Assembly: GCF_965233615.1 (NCBI RefSeq)
Contig: NZ_OZ247495.1
Reading direction: 5' to 3' (one strand)
Length of the DNA stretch: 64,000 nt
From: Pelagibius sp028280305
Lineage (GTDB): Bacteria; Pseudomonadota; Alphaproteobacteria; Kiloniellales; Kiloniellaceae
Positions 26,530-35,101 of the stretch are shown here, in pieces. Within the stretch, counting starts at the first letter, position 1. Each line of letters starts with the position of its first letter. Under the pieces are notes generated by a model. That model did no database searches. It saw nothing but the letters and a program-made list of their open reading frames with translations, and had not been told where the DNA came from. The translations under genes were made by a program, and so were the position numbers.

Positions 26530-26922
26530 TATCAGCAGGGCCTTTTCCAAGCTGCGGCATAGTGATCCACTTCGATCCATGTATAACTCAAACCGATGTC
26601 GAAAAGTTCATTTTTCCACCACTCCGCGTTCCTTTGCCCAAAGGAAACAGTGTGCCCGTCTACCGGAGCATTTTCAGCCAAAGACATTCCAACAAAGCCT
26701 CTTCAAGCGTCACACAAGAATAGAGACGCCACCACCGCCCTGTGTGCCTTAGCCACATGACGTCAAAGCAGGTCTCATCAAACTCGAGCAAGCCGCCCCG
26801 CTGACTGGCCAATTCGATGGCTGTCCTATTGGCTGGCTCGAGTGGGGCCGGGTCCATTTATGATCGTCGCACCAGTCCGCGAATGTGGCTCTTGCCCCAG
26901 CCATCGAGGAAAAGAATGCCTG
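26530..26922. other. Interval between the IS110 remnant and alanine dehydrogenase
   Basis: Mostly non-coding. One short minus-strand frame is described separately. A further minus-strand stretch around 26860-26915 reads 'LFLDGWGKSHIRGLVRRS' to a stop, perhaps a gene fragment of unknown origin. Confidence 0.4.
26660..26857 (-). CDS. Small hypothetical protein, possibly a fragment
   Basis: A 65-residue frame with a compact aromatic-rich core ('EFDETCFDVMWLRHTGRWWRLYSCVTLEEALLECL'). The Phe-Asp-x-Thr-x-Phe-Asp-x-x-Trp pattern followed by a Thr-Leu-Glu-Glu-Ala helix has the look of a folded small domain rather than a random frame, but I do not recognise the family with confidence. There is no clear ribosome-binding site. 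Confidence 0.35.
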   Translation of the reverse strand: MDPAPLEPANRTAIELASQRGGLLEFDETCFDVMWLRHTGRWWRLYSCVTLEEALLECLWLKMLR

Positions 26923-27960
26923 TCAGTTTAGGACACCGACAGGCGGCACAAAGTGGTAGCCGAGCTGTTCCGCAACGGCGCGATAGGTGACCCGGCCCTC
27001 CCAGACGTTCAGTCCCGTGAGCAGATGTGAGTTATCCAACAAACCTTGCCGCCAGCCCTTGTCGGCAATCGCAACGCAATAGTGAACGACCCCATCGAAA
27101 ACAAAGGTCGGGTTGGCGTGAGTCGTTACCCTCGAAATCTCGAAACAGCCACCCTGGTCGATCGCGACGTCAACGATCACGGCCCTGTCCTGCATCATCG
27201 ACAGCATGTCTCGTGTAACCAGTTTTGGCGCCGCCGCCCCAGGAATGAGAACAGCGCCGATCACCAGGTCGGCCTCGGCGACCAGTCTCTCGAGCGCGGT
27301 CTTGGTCGAATAGATGACTTTCGCCGAAGCTTCGAAATGGTTCTCCAGGCGCTCTAGGACGGCTGGATTTCGGTCAAGTATTGTGACGTCCGCATGGTTG
27401 CCGACTGCCATTTGAGCTGCGTTGAAACCGACGATCCCGCCGCCGATGATCACGATCTTGGCTGGCTCGACGCCGGGGACGCCACCGAGAAGCACACCAC
27501 GCCCACCATACGCCTTTTCAAGTGCGGCGGCGCCGGCCTGTACGGACATACGCCCCGCGACCTGACTCATGGGCTTCAACAAAGGCAGTCCGCCTGAATC
27601 GTCTGTAACCGTTTCATAGGCGATGCAGATGGCACCTGACTCAACAAGATCCTTTGTTTGATCGGGGGCGAGGTGCAGGTAGGTGTAGAGTATCTGACCT
27701 TCGCGAAGTTTTGCGCGCTCGGTCGCTTGAGGCTCCTTGACCTTAACAACCATCTCCGCCCGCCCGAAGACCTCGTCGGCCGTGTCAACGATCTTTGCGC
27801 CGGCGGAAAGATAATCGTTGTCAGTGGCGCCGATCCCGAATCCGGCCGAAGTTTCGACCATCACGCTGTGGCCATGGGCTGTTAGCTCAGACGCGCTCTC
27901 CGGTGTCGGACCAACACGATATTCGTGGTTCTTAATCTCCTTGGGAACACCGACTAGCAT
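26923..27960 (-). CDS. ald: Alanine dehydrogenase with an internal deletion
   Basis: NAD-dependent L-alanine dehydrogenase (alanine to pyruvate plus ammonia) by similarity: 'MLVGVPKEIKNHEYRVGPTPESASEL', pyruvate-binding Arg15 and Lys74 ('VVKVKEPQ'), catalytic His95 ('YTYLHLAPD'), the nucleotide-binding 'IIGGGIVGFNAAQMAVG', and 'IVDVAIDQGGCFE' with the catalytic Asp. The protein is only 345 residues, against about 371 usually. After 'FDGVVHYCVA' the conserved 'NMPGAVARTS' loop and following helix are missing, and the sequence resumes at 'ADKGWRQ'. The deletion is in frame, but the lost loop is conserved across the family, so activity is doubtful. It lies downstream of the crotonase/CoA-transferase operon. 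Confidence 0.88.
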   Translation of the reverse strand: MLVGVPKEIKNHEYRVGPTPESASELTAHGHSVMVETSAGFGIGATDNDYLSAGAKIVDTADEVFGRAEMVVKVKEPQATERAKLREGQILYTYLHLAPDQTKDLVESGAICIAYETVTDDSGGLPLLKPMSQVAGRMSVQAGAAALEKAYGGRGVLLGGVPGVEPAKIVIIGGGIVGFNAAQMAVGNHADVTILDRNPAVLERLENHFEASAKVIYSTKTALERLVAEADLVIGAVLIPGAAAPKLVTRDMLSMMQDRAVIVDVAIDQGGCFEISRVTTHANPTFVFDGVVHYCVAIADKGWRQGLLDNSHLLTGLNVWEGRVTYRAVAEQLGYHFVPPVGVLN

Positions 27961-28181
27961 CGTTTTTTCCTTCTTCTATCGCACCTTCGTGCGAATCACT
28001 GTCATCTCCGATTCTCATTCATGCCGTGGGCTACTGGACCTTCGGTACAATAGACACGCGCCCTGTTCGATACTTTCCGGCCAAGCGGGCTAGATCATCG
28101 GTGGCTCGACCGTTGGAAAGGTCAACTCTGCCCGGTGTCTGTCGTGGCCTTCGATTGACAGCTCTAGAAGTGCCACCGCTT

Positions 28182-28946
28182 CTACTCCTGGCGTTCGCCC
28201 GGCTGAAACCTTTGCAGTCCATCAGTCCACTCCGTATCCGCCAGACATCGGTCGATGGCGAGTCGCTCCACGGCGATTCCGCGGGTTAGGTCCGTCGTTC
28301 CGCCGATGTCGACGGATCGCTTGACAAGGCTGATCGCGAGAGTAGGAGCGTTGGCAATTGCCGTTGCGATCTCTGCCACCCCCGCCTCTATGCTTTCTGA
28401 GTCGAAAAGCCGCTGTACTAGGCCAATATCGAGCGCCTCCAGCGCCTCGAGCTTACGGCCGGTGAAGAGAAGCTCTTTCGTGCTAGCCGTTCCAATTCTG
28501 CGAGGAAGACGCTGAGTCGCGCCAACCGTCCCCCAGAGGGTCTCAGGGAAACGGAAACTTGCGGCTTCCGACGCATAGATGAAATCGCACGCCATCGCAA
28601 TCTCCCCTCCTGACCCCACAAGTGCCCCGTCAACCAGCGCGATATGCGGCTTCTCCGAAACTTCGATGGACTCGTAAGCCCGAAAGGCACGACGCCGCCG
28701 TTCCCGGACCCATGCAGCGTCTTTGCCTTTGCGCTCCTTTAGATCTGCGCCAGCACAAAAGACGGGGCCCCGTCCGGTGATCACGACGACACGGACCTCT
28801 TCATCCCTAGCCAGCCTCTGCTCAAAGTCATAGAGATCATCACAGAGCTGAAGGTTGACGGCATTGCGTGCTTCGGGTCGGTTCAGTTCGACGAAAGCGA
28901 CGCCTTCTCGGCATTCGACAACAAGCGTTTCGAAGGCATAGTCCAT
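28182..28946 (-). CDS. Enoyl-CoA hydratase/isomerase (crotonase) family protein
   Basis: A 254-residue crotonase. 'VAFVELNRPEARNAVNLQLCDDL' and the first oxyanion-hole segment 'GRGPVFCAGADLKERKG' are typical, and the second is 'VDGALVGSGGEIAMACDF'. A Glu in 'FPETLWGTVGATQRLPRRIG' lies at the usual acid/base position of hydratases. It is the last gene of the four-gene minus-strand operon starting at 31813, 12 bases after the CoA-transferase. Confidence 0.9.
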   Translation of the reverse strand: MDYAFETLVVECREGVAFVELNRPEARNAVNLQLCDDLYDFEQRLARDEEVRVVVITGRGPVFCAGADLKERKGKDAAWVRERRRRAFRAYESIEVSEKPHIALVDGALVGSGGEIAMACDFIYASEAASFRFPETLWGTVGATQRLPRRIGTASTKELLFTGRKLEALEALDIGLVQRLFDSESIEAGVAEIATAIANAPTLAISLVKRSVDIGGTTDLTRGIAVERLAIDRCLADTEWTDGLQRFQPGERQE

Positions 28947-28958
28947 GGTCGAGTCCTC

Positions 28959-30143
28959 TCAAACGACGCCTTTGGCGGTGAGGTCGCGCACCCTGTCCGC
29001 GTCGTAGCCAAGTAGCCCCGACAAAATGGATTGGCTTTGCTGGCCGAGGGTTGGTGGGGGCGATATCGCTGGGTTGTCAAAACCTTCCAGAAGAAGAGGA
29101 TTGCGCAAAGCCGGAAAGGGTCCCACTTCGGGGTATTCGAAGCTGCCGATCATATTCCGCGCCTTGGTGTTTTCATCTTCGAGGATTTGATCCACCGAGT
29201 TGACCGGGCCGACCGGCACGCGCCGGGCCTCAAGGCCTTTGATGACATCTTTCCGTGGGCGTTTTGAAATGGCTGCCTTGAGGCTCGCGGAAACGAGTTT
29301 TCGATTTCGAACGCGGCCACTGTTCGTCGCCAAATCGTCCCGGGTGGCCAGGTCTTCAAGACCGAAAAACTCGCAAAGCGGCAGCCAGTGCTGATCTGAT
29401 GCTGAGATCTGCAGCCACTCTCCGTCGGCGCACTGGAAAGCAGCGGAGGGCACGCGACCAGGATGCTCCGTTCCTTCGCGCTTTGGCGCCTCTCCCAGCG
29501 CGAAGAATCGAGCGGCTGCAATCGTTAGCAAGCTCACCTGGATGTCCATCATCGATACATCGATTCGACAGCCCCTGCCGGAAACCCCACGCCCAACGAG
29601 GCCGGTAAGTGCGGCTATGGCCAGCCATAAACCCGAGGTCAGATCGGCAACAGGCAAGCCTGCCTTGGCCGGTCCGCCATCCTTCTCGCCGGTCAGTGAC
29701 ATCATCCCGCCCATCGCCTGGAAGACGGTGTCGTAGCCGACCTTGTGAGAGTTCGGGCCGAACTGGCCAAAACCCGTGTTTGAGACATAGATAAGGCGAG
29801 GGTTCACCTCTTTGAGGCGGTCATAGTCCAATCCGAGCTTCGCCATCTGCCCGACCGGAAAGTTCTCAAGCAAGACGTCCGCTTTTGCCGCGATGTCGCG
29901 TGCGATCTCTTTGCCATCCTCTGACTTCAGATCGAGAGTGATGGATTCCTTTCCGCGATTGAAGGCGAAGAAGTAGCCGCTGTCTTTCTTCAACCTTGGT
30001 TCCCAGGACCGCGTCTCGTCGCCGATGCCCGGTCGCTCGATCTTGACGACGCGGGCTCCGAAATCGGCCAGAATCTGCGCGGACATCGGACCGGCGAGAA
30101 CGCGACTGAAATCGGCGACGAGTACTCCCTCGAGTGGTTTCAT
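28959..30143 (-). CDS. CaiB/BaiF-family (class III) CoA-transferase
   Basis: A 394-residue protein of normal length. The N-terminus is 'MKPLEGVLVADFSRVLAGPMSAQILADFGARVVKIERPGIGDETRSW', with 'YFFAFNRGKESITLDLKS' and 'LLENFPVGQMAKLGLDYDRL' following. The catalytic Asp lies in 'AGLPVADLTSGLWLAIAAL'. Class III enzymes transfer CoA between carboxylic acids via aspartyl-CoA intermediates. In this operon it may activate the substrate of the two crotonases and the lyase. Confidence 0.92.
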   Translation of the reverse strand: MKPLEGVLVADFSRVLAGPMSAQILADFGARVVKIERPGIGDETRSWEPRLKKDSGYFFAFNRGKESITLDLKSEDGKEIARDIAAKADVLLENFPVGQMAKLGLDYDRLKEVNPRLIYVSNTGFGQFGPNSHKVGYDTVFQAMGGMMSLTGEKDGGPAKAGLPVADLTSGLWLAIAALTGLVGRGVSGRGCRIDVSMMDIQVSLLTIAAARFFALGEAPKREGTEHPGRVPSAAFQCADGEWLQISASDQHWLPLCEFFGLEDLATRDDLATNSGRVRNRKLVSASLKAAISKRPRKDVIKGLEARRVPVGPVNSVDQILEDENTKARNMIGSFEYPEVGPFPALRNPLLLEGFDNPAISPPPTLGQQSQSILSGLLGYDADRVRDLTAKGVV

Positions 30144-30152
30144 CCCAGCCTC

Positions 30153-30878
30153 CTAACCCCGGAAGCCGCGCATGATTACATTGACGTCGCGGCCCGCGCG
30201 CATCGCTTCGGGATAGGTGGCTTCGGAAACACGGTAGAAAAGCTCTTTGGTTGTCTGCATGGCCAAGGGATGCACGTCTGCAATCGAATACGCCATGTCC
30301 ATGGCGACAGTCATGAGCGCCTCGTCTTCGACTACCCGATTCACTATCCCGAGCTCCAAAGCCTCGGTGGCAGTCAGCAGCCGCCTCAGCGCGAGAAGCT
30401 CGAAGGCCTGCTTGCGTCCGACGGCACGCGAAAGCCCAGTCATAACCAGCGCAGCGACAATGTTATGTTTGAGTTCCGGATAGCCGAACTTGAGGGACGC
30501 GCCGGCGACGGCCAGATCGGCGCCGGCGACCAGCCCCGCGCCGCCCCCGACCGCTGGACCCTGCGCCGCGGCAATAATCGGTTTGCGGATTTCCGGCAGA
30601 AGGGATTGCAATCGAAAAGTCAGTTCCGCTCTTTTCCGTACGGTTTCTGGGTTGTCCGTGGTGAGATGTGAGAACTCTTTGAGATCCGCACCGGCACAGA
30701 AACCGCGACCGGCGCCAGCCAGCACTATGACATGGACGCTGTCGTGCCGGTCGGCGGCGACCAAAGCATCAACGAGCTGCTGAGTGAGCTCCGTGTTGAG
30801 AGCGTTCAGCTTGTCCGGGCGATTCAACTCGAGGATCGTGATGGACCCATCCTTCCTTATCGCAAGCGGCTCGGTCAT
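30153..30878 (-). CDS. Enoyl-CoA hydratase/isomerase family protein
   Basis: A 241-residue crotonase distinct from the one at 28182. Key segments are 'ITILELNRPDKLNALNTELTQQL', 'AGAGRGFCAGADLKEFS' (first oxyanion-hole element) and 'AQGPAVGGGAGLVAGADLAVAG'. The usual hydratase glutamate pair is not obvious, so it may be an isomerase or another crotonase-fold enzyme. Its start overlaps the end of the HMG-CoA-lyase-like gene by 4 bases. Confidence 0.9.
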   Translation of the reverse strand: MTEPLAIRKDGSITILELNRPDKLNALNTELTQQLVDALVAADRHDSVHVIVLAGAGRGFCAGADLKEFSHLTTDNPETVRKRAELTFRLQSLLPEIRKPIIAAAQGPAVGGGAGLVAGADLAVAGASLKFGYPELKHNIVAALVMTGLSRAVGRKQAFELLALRRLLTATEALELGIVNRVVEDEALMTVAMDMAYSIADVHPLAMQTTKELFYRVSEATYPEAMRAGRDVNVIMRGFRG

Positions 30879-31813
30879 CCGGTTTCTCCTCTGATCAAGG
30901 GAGAGAGGCCTGTTCGAAGTGTCTTGCCATTCAGTTGCCGGCCAAGGGTACCCTCGCAGAACTGCGCAACATCCAACAGACCATCCAAGTCAACGCTGGT
31001 CTGCACACCCATCGCCTCGAACAAATTGATCAAGTCCTCTGTGGCCACGTTTCCCGTGTGGCCACCGCCGTATTTGATCTTGGCGGGATGGCCTCCGGCG
31101 CCGCCAAAGGAGGAGTCGAACCAGCGGCAGCCGGCGCCGTAGGCGGCGACGCAGTTCGCGAGACCGGTTCCGCGGGAATCATGGAAGTGGGCAATAAGCG
31201 TAACGTCGGGAGCGGCCTTGCCAATTCGCTCGAACAGCGCGTCAACCGACCATGGCGTTGCCAAGCCGGTGGTGTCGCCCAGGCTTACATGCTGGATCCC
31301 AAGCTCGGCAAAGCGGATGCAGTCGTCTACGACGACACCAGGTTCGACAGCGCCTTCGAACGGGCAGCCGAAGGTCACCGAGAGCGAACCAATCAGGCGG
31401 TAGCGTGATCCGGCGGCACTTACCATTTCTGCTATGCGCTGCCACTGCTCGTCCTTCGTCGCACGAAGGTTCTTTTGACTGTGTGACTCGGTCGCTGATG
31501 CCAAAAGGCTGATTTCGTTGACGCCTTTTCCCGCATCATGATCCGCGTTGGCCCGCTCTACGGCCCTTAGATTGGCGCAAGTCGCCTTGTAGTGGGCGTC
31601 GTCGCGTCGGGTGATTTTTGCGAGGACCTCCGAAGCATCGGAGAACTGCGGGACGACCTTGGGATTGGAATAGGATGTCGCCTCAATGCGCGGCAAACCA
31701 AGGCGGCTGAAACGATCGATCAAGGCGACCTTGGTTTCTGTTGAGACAATGTCAGGTTCGTTTTGAAGGCCGTCTCTTGCGAAGCATTCGCTAACAACGA
31801 TTCTCTCTGACAT
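30875..31813 (-). CDS. Hydroxymethylglutaryl-CoA lyase-like protein lacking the catalytic Cys
   Basis: A 312-residue TIM-barrel protein of the HMGL/DRE family. The metal and substrate motif 'CFARDGLQNEP' is present near residue 10, as are 'SVTFGCPFEGAVEP', 'VSLGDTTGLATPW' and the His-x-His motif 'IAHFHDSRG'. The flexible loop of true HMG-CoA lyases carries a catalytic Cys in Gly-Gly-Cys-Pro; here it reads 'GGAGGHPAKIKYGGGHTGNVATEDL', with His in place of Cys and a short insertion. It probably acts on another 3-hydroxyacyl-CoA or related substrate. It is the first gene of its operon, directly behind a leader RNA candidate. Confidence 0.88.
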   Translation of the reverse strand: MSERIVVSECFARDGLQNEPDIVSTETKVALIDRFSRLGLPRIEATSYSNPKVVPQFSDASEVLAKITRRDDAHYKATCANLRAVERANADHDAGKGVNEISLLASATESHSQKNLRATKDEQWQRIAEMVSAAGSRYRLIGSLSVTFGCPFEGAVEPGVVVDDCIRFAELGIQHVSLGDTTGLATPWSVDALFERIGKAAPDVTLIAHFHDSRGTGLANCVAAYGAGCRWFDSSFGGAGGHPAKIKYGGGHTGNVATEDLINLFEAMGVQTSVDLDGLLDVAQFCEGTLGRQLNGKTLRTGLSPLIRGETG

Positions 31814-31825
31814 GGTTCACTTCCA

Positions 31826-31978
31826 AAACAAAAAGCGCCGACCACCACCTGCCCAATTGGCATGTGTGCGGTCGGCGCCGGTTTGACTCGATCTGGGCGC
31901 CCCTCCTTGAGGGAGCGGCGTCTCGATGCCCCTTGCACCTGAAGCGTTGAAGTATTTGAAACGACGCTTCGGAGTCAA
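31826..31978 (-). promoter_or_regulatory. Promoter plus candidate regulatory leader RNA A
   Basis: The -35 box is TTGACT (31973-31978, minus strand), with a weak ATACTT 17 bases on. The leader then shows TGCAAGGGG, a hairpin (CGCCGCTCC / GGAGGGGCG, eight of nine pairs), flanking TCGA/TCGA and AAACCGG. A terminator-like stem GCGCCGACC / GGTCGGCGC (31835-31843 and 31870-31878) runs into TTTTTGTTTT just before the start codon of the lyase-like gene. It is the least well conserved of the four leaders. Confidence 0.6.
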
Positions 31979-31995
31979 GCACGTTTAGAAATCTC

Positions 31996-32135
31996 TTGAC
32001 TATCGCGTTCGTTCTGTTCCAATCGTGCGCAGGATTAGGAGAATCCCGCGCACGGGTGGCGACCGTGCGAGAAGGGATTCGAACCGGTTCTCGCGTGAGC
32101 CCTGTCTCGGGGTCTCAAGCGAGGGCTTTTTTTTT
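31996..32135 (+). promoter_or_regulatory. Promoter plus candidate regulatory leader RNA B
   Basis: The -35 box TTGACT (31996-32001) is back-to-back with that of leader A. The leader contains TAGGAG (32036-32041), outer stem AATCCC / GGGATT (32042-32047 and 32074-32079), inner hairpin CGCACGG / CCGTGCG (32049-32055 and 32063-32069) and CGAACCGG (32080-32087). An alternative helix GCGAGAA / TTCTCGC would compete with the inner hairpin. A stem AGCCCT / AGGGCT followed by nine T (32098-32135) forms a possible terminator, 28 bases before the APC permease start. Confidence 0.7.
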
Positions 32136-32163
32136 GCCAAGTCAGAAGGGTCGGGAGGTAGCG

Positions 32164-33633
32164 ATGTCTATCAGGGCTGCTCAAGAAATTCTGCTACAAC
32201 AAGAAACTCACCTACAACATGGAGTCATAGGCTTTCCCACTGCGCTTGCAACAGCCATCGGGCTGATAATCGCGGGCCCCGTTCTTTTGACGGCCACGAC
32301 AGGGTTCGGCATCGGTGGCGGAGTCTTCGCGGCGGCCATCGTGATCGCCTACCTGCTGATGTTGGCACAACTCACCAGCTTTTCTGAAGCGGCCGCGATG
32401 ATACCCACAGCGGGATCCGTCTACGACTACATCGGGTGCGGCCTTGGACGCTTCTGGTCCATTACAGGAACTCTGGCTGCCTACCTCATCGTGCATGTCT
32501 TTGCCGGCACAGCGGAAGTCGCTGTGGCCGGGGCTTTCGCGACCGTCAACTTCGGCTTCCTTTCGGGACTGGCAGAGTCCGGATCTTGGGTCATTGGCGT
32601 CGCGCTCGTGCTCCTATTCGGCTTCGTGAACATCCTTGGCATTGAGGTCTACGGCAAAGCCGAGATTTTCATGACCGCGTTCATGTGGGGCACCTTGATG
32701 ATCTTCGGTATCGTAGGCGTTTTGATGCCACCGGCCGTTGAAATCGAAGGATTCTTTGGCGCATCCCTCGTCGGTTCGGACTTCGCGACGATACTGTCGC
32801 TGGTCGGACTTGCCATGTTCCTGTTCGTGGGTTGCGAGTTCGTCACGCCCCTAGCCGCAGAACTGAAAAATGCGGCCCGCAACATCCCTCGGTCTATGTA
32901 CATCGGCACCTCAATGGTTGCCGTATCTATGTTCATCTATGGTGCAGCCATCAAGCGGCAAGTCGGTGAGGTCCCTGTCGAGGAAGGCGCCACCGTAATG
33001 CTCTTGGAAACGCCGCTCGCAATTCCGGTGTTTGCCGGGCAGGTGCTGGGCACGTTCGGACAGCTTTGGTTGGGTATCGCTGTGTTGCTGGCCTCGGCGG
33101 CGACAATCAATACGCTGCTGGCCGGTGTTCCGCGAATTCTCTATGGAATGGCGGTGGACGGTGCTCTGCCGAAGGCTTTTGCTTACCTCCATCCGCGGTT
33201 CAAAACGCCAATCGTCGGAATCGTGGTGACGGTCGCGATTCCGGCCGTTTACGCAATTGTTATCGACGGGAATGTGGATAGCATTCTCAAGTTGATCTTG
33301 GCTGCTGTCTGCGCTTGGCTCTTTGCCTACATCCTCGTCAATCTGTCGATCATTCAACTTCGCCGACGGCGCCCGGATTTGGACCGCCCCTATCGCGTAC
33401 CCTTTTATGCGTTCCCACAGATCATGGCGACGCTCGGAATGTTGGTGGCCATCTGGTTTATTGCGCCTCCAGGGATCGAGCGAGCTGAGGTTTACATTCC
33501 CTTCGGAATTCTCCTCGCGCTGACCGCCGGATACGCTCTCTTTTGGCTTTCCGCTGTCAAGAAGACCAAGCCCTTCCAGCCTGTCGAGCCGGAAGAACTC
33601 GACGAGTTCAGAGAAATCAAGGGCCTGTCATAG
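32164..33633 (+). CDS. APC-superfamily amino-acid/amine permease
   Basis: A 489-residue membrane transporter. The ATG at 32164 follows GGGAGG. About 12 membrane segments are predicted from the hydrophobic stretches. The first is 'GFPTALATAIGLIIAGPVLLTATTGFGIGG', and the family motif 'LTSFSEAAAMIPTAGSVYDYIGCGLGRF' and 'NIPRSMYIGTSMVAVSMFIYG' follow. Members import amino acids, polyamines or aromatic amines by cation or substrate exchange. It is the first gene behind leader B, so its ligand may relate to whatever the leader senses. Confidence 0.92.
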   Translation: MSIRAAQEILLQQETHLQHGVIGFPTALATAIGLIIAGPVLLTATTGFGIGGGVFAAAIVIAYLLMLAQLTSFSEAAAMIPTAGSVYDYIGCGLGRFWSITGTLAAYLIVHVFAGTAEVAVAGAFATVNFGFLSGLAESGSWVIGVALVLLFGFVNILGIEVYGKAEIFMTAFMWGTLMIFGIVGVLMPPAVEIEGFFGASLVGSDFATILSLVGLAMFLFVGCEFVTPLAAELKNAARNIPRSMYIGTSMVAVSMFIYGAAIKRQVGEVPVEEGATVMLLETPLAIPVFAGQVLGTFGQLWLGIAVLLASAATINTLLAGVPRILYGMAVDGALPKAFAYLHPRFKTPIVGIVVTVAIPAVYAIVIDGNVDSILKLILAAVCAWLFAYILVNLSIIQLRRRRPDLDRPYRVPFYAFPQIMATLGMLVAIWFIAPPGIERAEVYIPFGILLALTAGYALFWLSAVKKTKPFQPVEPEELDEFREIKGLS

Positions 33634-33648
33634 AGCGTTGGTGCGGTG

Positions 33649-34224
33649 ATGCAGCGAGGGGCCCTTCTATCAAGAGGACTACCCGGCAACTACCGTGCCG
33701 GGCACCTCCTGACCCTGTTGTCGCAACGAGACTTCAACGGCTTTGCGATTGAGCGCACGGCTCCGAGCACCGGCGTGATCTCGGAACCCGCAGGTACGCT
33801 CCACTTTACTGTCCGAGAGCGGGTCAAGAAGGACTTTCTGTGCCACACGGCCATCGCGGTGTTTGAGTTGCGCGTTGGCGAAGTCGACAAGCCTTGGGGG
33901 CGAATCAAGATACGCCATAAAGGCGCGATGCGGCGGACCGGAATTGGCGTAACGATAGAGCAAGATGACTTTGCAGTGGCGGATACGGCGGAGCGCATAT
34001 TGTCGGACGCCGCCGTCACAAAGGCCCTGCTACCATTGGATTTCGTGAAGTTCCAAATCGATGTGTCGTCTGGGGGTTGGCGGGCGGAGATGGAGCACTT
34101 CGGCGGCTCAGAAGTCTGTATGATGTTACCGCCATCACGCCGCTATGTGCCTTTGGGACGCGAGCAACGAGGGCATCTGATAGCCGCTTTTTGGGCCCTG
34201 TTCTGCGCTATGGCACGTCATTGA
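33649..34224 (+). CDS. DUF3156-like protein
   Basis: A 191-residue soluble protein. 'FTVRERVKKDFLCHTAIAVFELRVG', 'LLPLDFVKFQIDVSSGGWRAEMEHFGGSEVCMMLPPSRRYVPLGREQRGHL' resembles what I recall of DUF3156, a family of unknown function often next to APC permeases. It starts 16 bases after the permease stop (a GTG overlaps the ATG), so it belongs to the same operon. Confidence 0.6.
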   Translation: MQRGALLSRGLPGNYRAGHLLTLLSQRDFNGFAIERTAPSTGVISEPAGTLHFTVRERVKKDFLCHTAIAVFELRVGEVDKPWGRIKIRHKGAMRRTGIGVTIEQDDFAVADTAERILSDAAVTKALLPLDFVKFQIDVSSGGWRAEMEHFGGSEVCMMLPPSRRYVPLGREQRGHLIAAFWALFCAMARH

Positions 34225-34249
34225 CCAGAGCTCGGGATCGCCGCCTCAG

Positions 34250-35101
34250 ATGACCGAATTCGTTACACTTGAGAGCGCCATCGGAAAGCATCTTCGCGAT
34301 GGATATTGCGCTGCCTTCGAAGGCTTTACGCATCTCATCCCGCATGCCGCCGCCCACGAAGCCATACGGCAGGGCCGAAAGGACCTGACCCTTGTTCGGA
34401 TGACCCCGGATGTCATCTACGACCAAATGATCGGCATGGGCTTGGCGCGGAAGCTGGTTTTTTCATTCGCCGGCAATCCGGGTGTCGGCTTGTTGCGGCG
34501 CCTCCGGGATGCCGTGGAACAGCAGTGGCCACACGCTATCGAGATCGAGGAGCATTCCCACGCCGCCATGGCAAACGCCTATGAGGCTGGGGCTGCGGGG
34601 CTGCCTTGTGCGGTGTTCCGCGGTTACATCGGGGCGGAGTTGAAGAGGGTGAACCCGAGTATCAAGGCGGTAACTTGCCCGTTCACGGGTGAGGAGCTTG
34701 CTGCGGTGCCTGCGATCAAGCCTGACGTCGGTATCATCCATGCTCAAAAGGCCAACAGGCGAGGTGATGTCCTCGTCGAAGGGATCGTCGGCGCACAAAA
34801 GGAAGTCGTCCTGGCATCACAGCGCGCCGTGGTCACAGTCGAGGAAGTGGTTGAGACCTTCGACGATGTCCATCCAAATGCCTGCATACTGCCAAACTGG
34901 GTTGTCGATGCGGTCGCAGTCGTTCCTGGCGGTGCCCATCCTTCCTACGTTCACGGTTACTACAAGCGAGACAATGGAGCGTATCTCGCCTGGGACCCCA
35001 TCGCGGCGGACCGTGACCTCTTTCTGAAGTGGATGGAGGATCACGTGTTGAACGCGACAGCCGAAGATTTCGCCGAACGCGTAGGAAGCCTGCGGGCATG
35101 A
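34250..35101 (+). CDS. CoA-transferase subunit A (3-oxoadipate/glutaconate CoA-transferase type)
   Basis: A 283-residue alpha subunit. 'LRDGYCAAFEGFTHLIPHAAAHEAIRQGRKDLTLVRMTPDVIYDQMIG' and 'RGYIGAELKRVNPSIKAVTCPFTGEELAAVPAIKPDVGIIHAQKANRRGDV' resemble the CatI/GctA branch. Paired with the next gene (ATGA overlap) it should transfer CoA to a dicarboxylate such as 3-oxoadipate. The thiolase that follows supports a 3-oxoadipate route to succinyl-CoA and acetyl-CoA. Confidence 0.88.
   Translation: MTEFVTLESAIGKHLRDGYCAAFEGFTHLIPHAAAHEAIRQGRKDLTLVRMTPDVIYDQMIGMGLARKLVFSFAGNPGVGLLRRLRDAVEQQWPHAIEIEEHSHAAMANAYEAGAAGLPCAVFRGYIGAELKRVNPSIKAVTCPFTGEELAAVPAIKPDVGIIHAQKANRRGDVLVEGIVGAQKEVVLASQRAVVTVEEVVETFDDVHPNACILPNWVVDAVAVVPGGAHPSYVHGYYKRDNGAYLAWDPIAADRDLFLKWMEDHVLNATAEDFAERVGSLRA

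Noticed and set aside
32074..32090. A tRNA-like T-arm on the minus strand (GGTTCGAATCCC)
   Set aside because: The reverse complement inside leader B contains this string, but no acceptor stem, anticodon arm or CCA end can be drawn around it; the bases belong to the leader stem instead.
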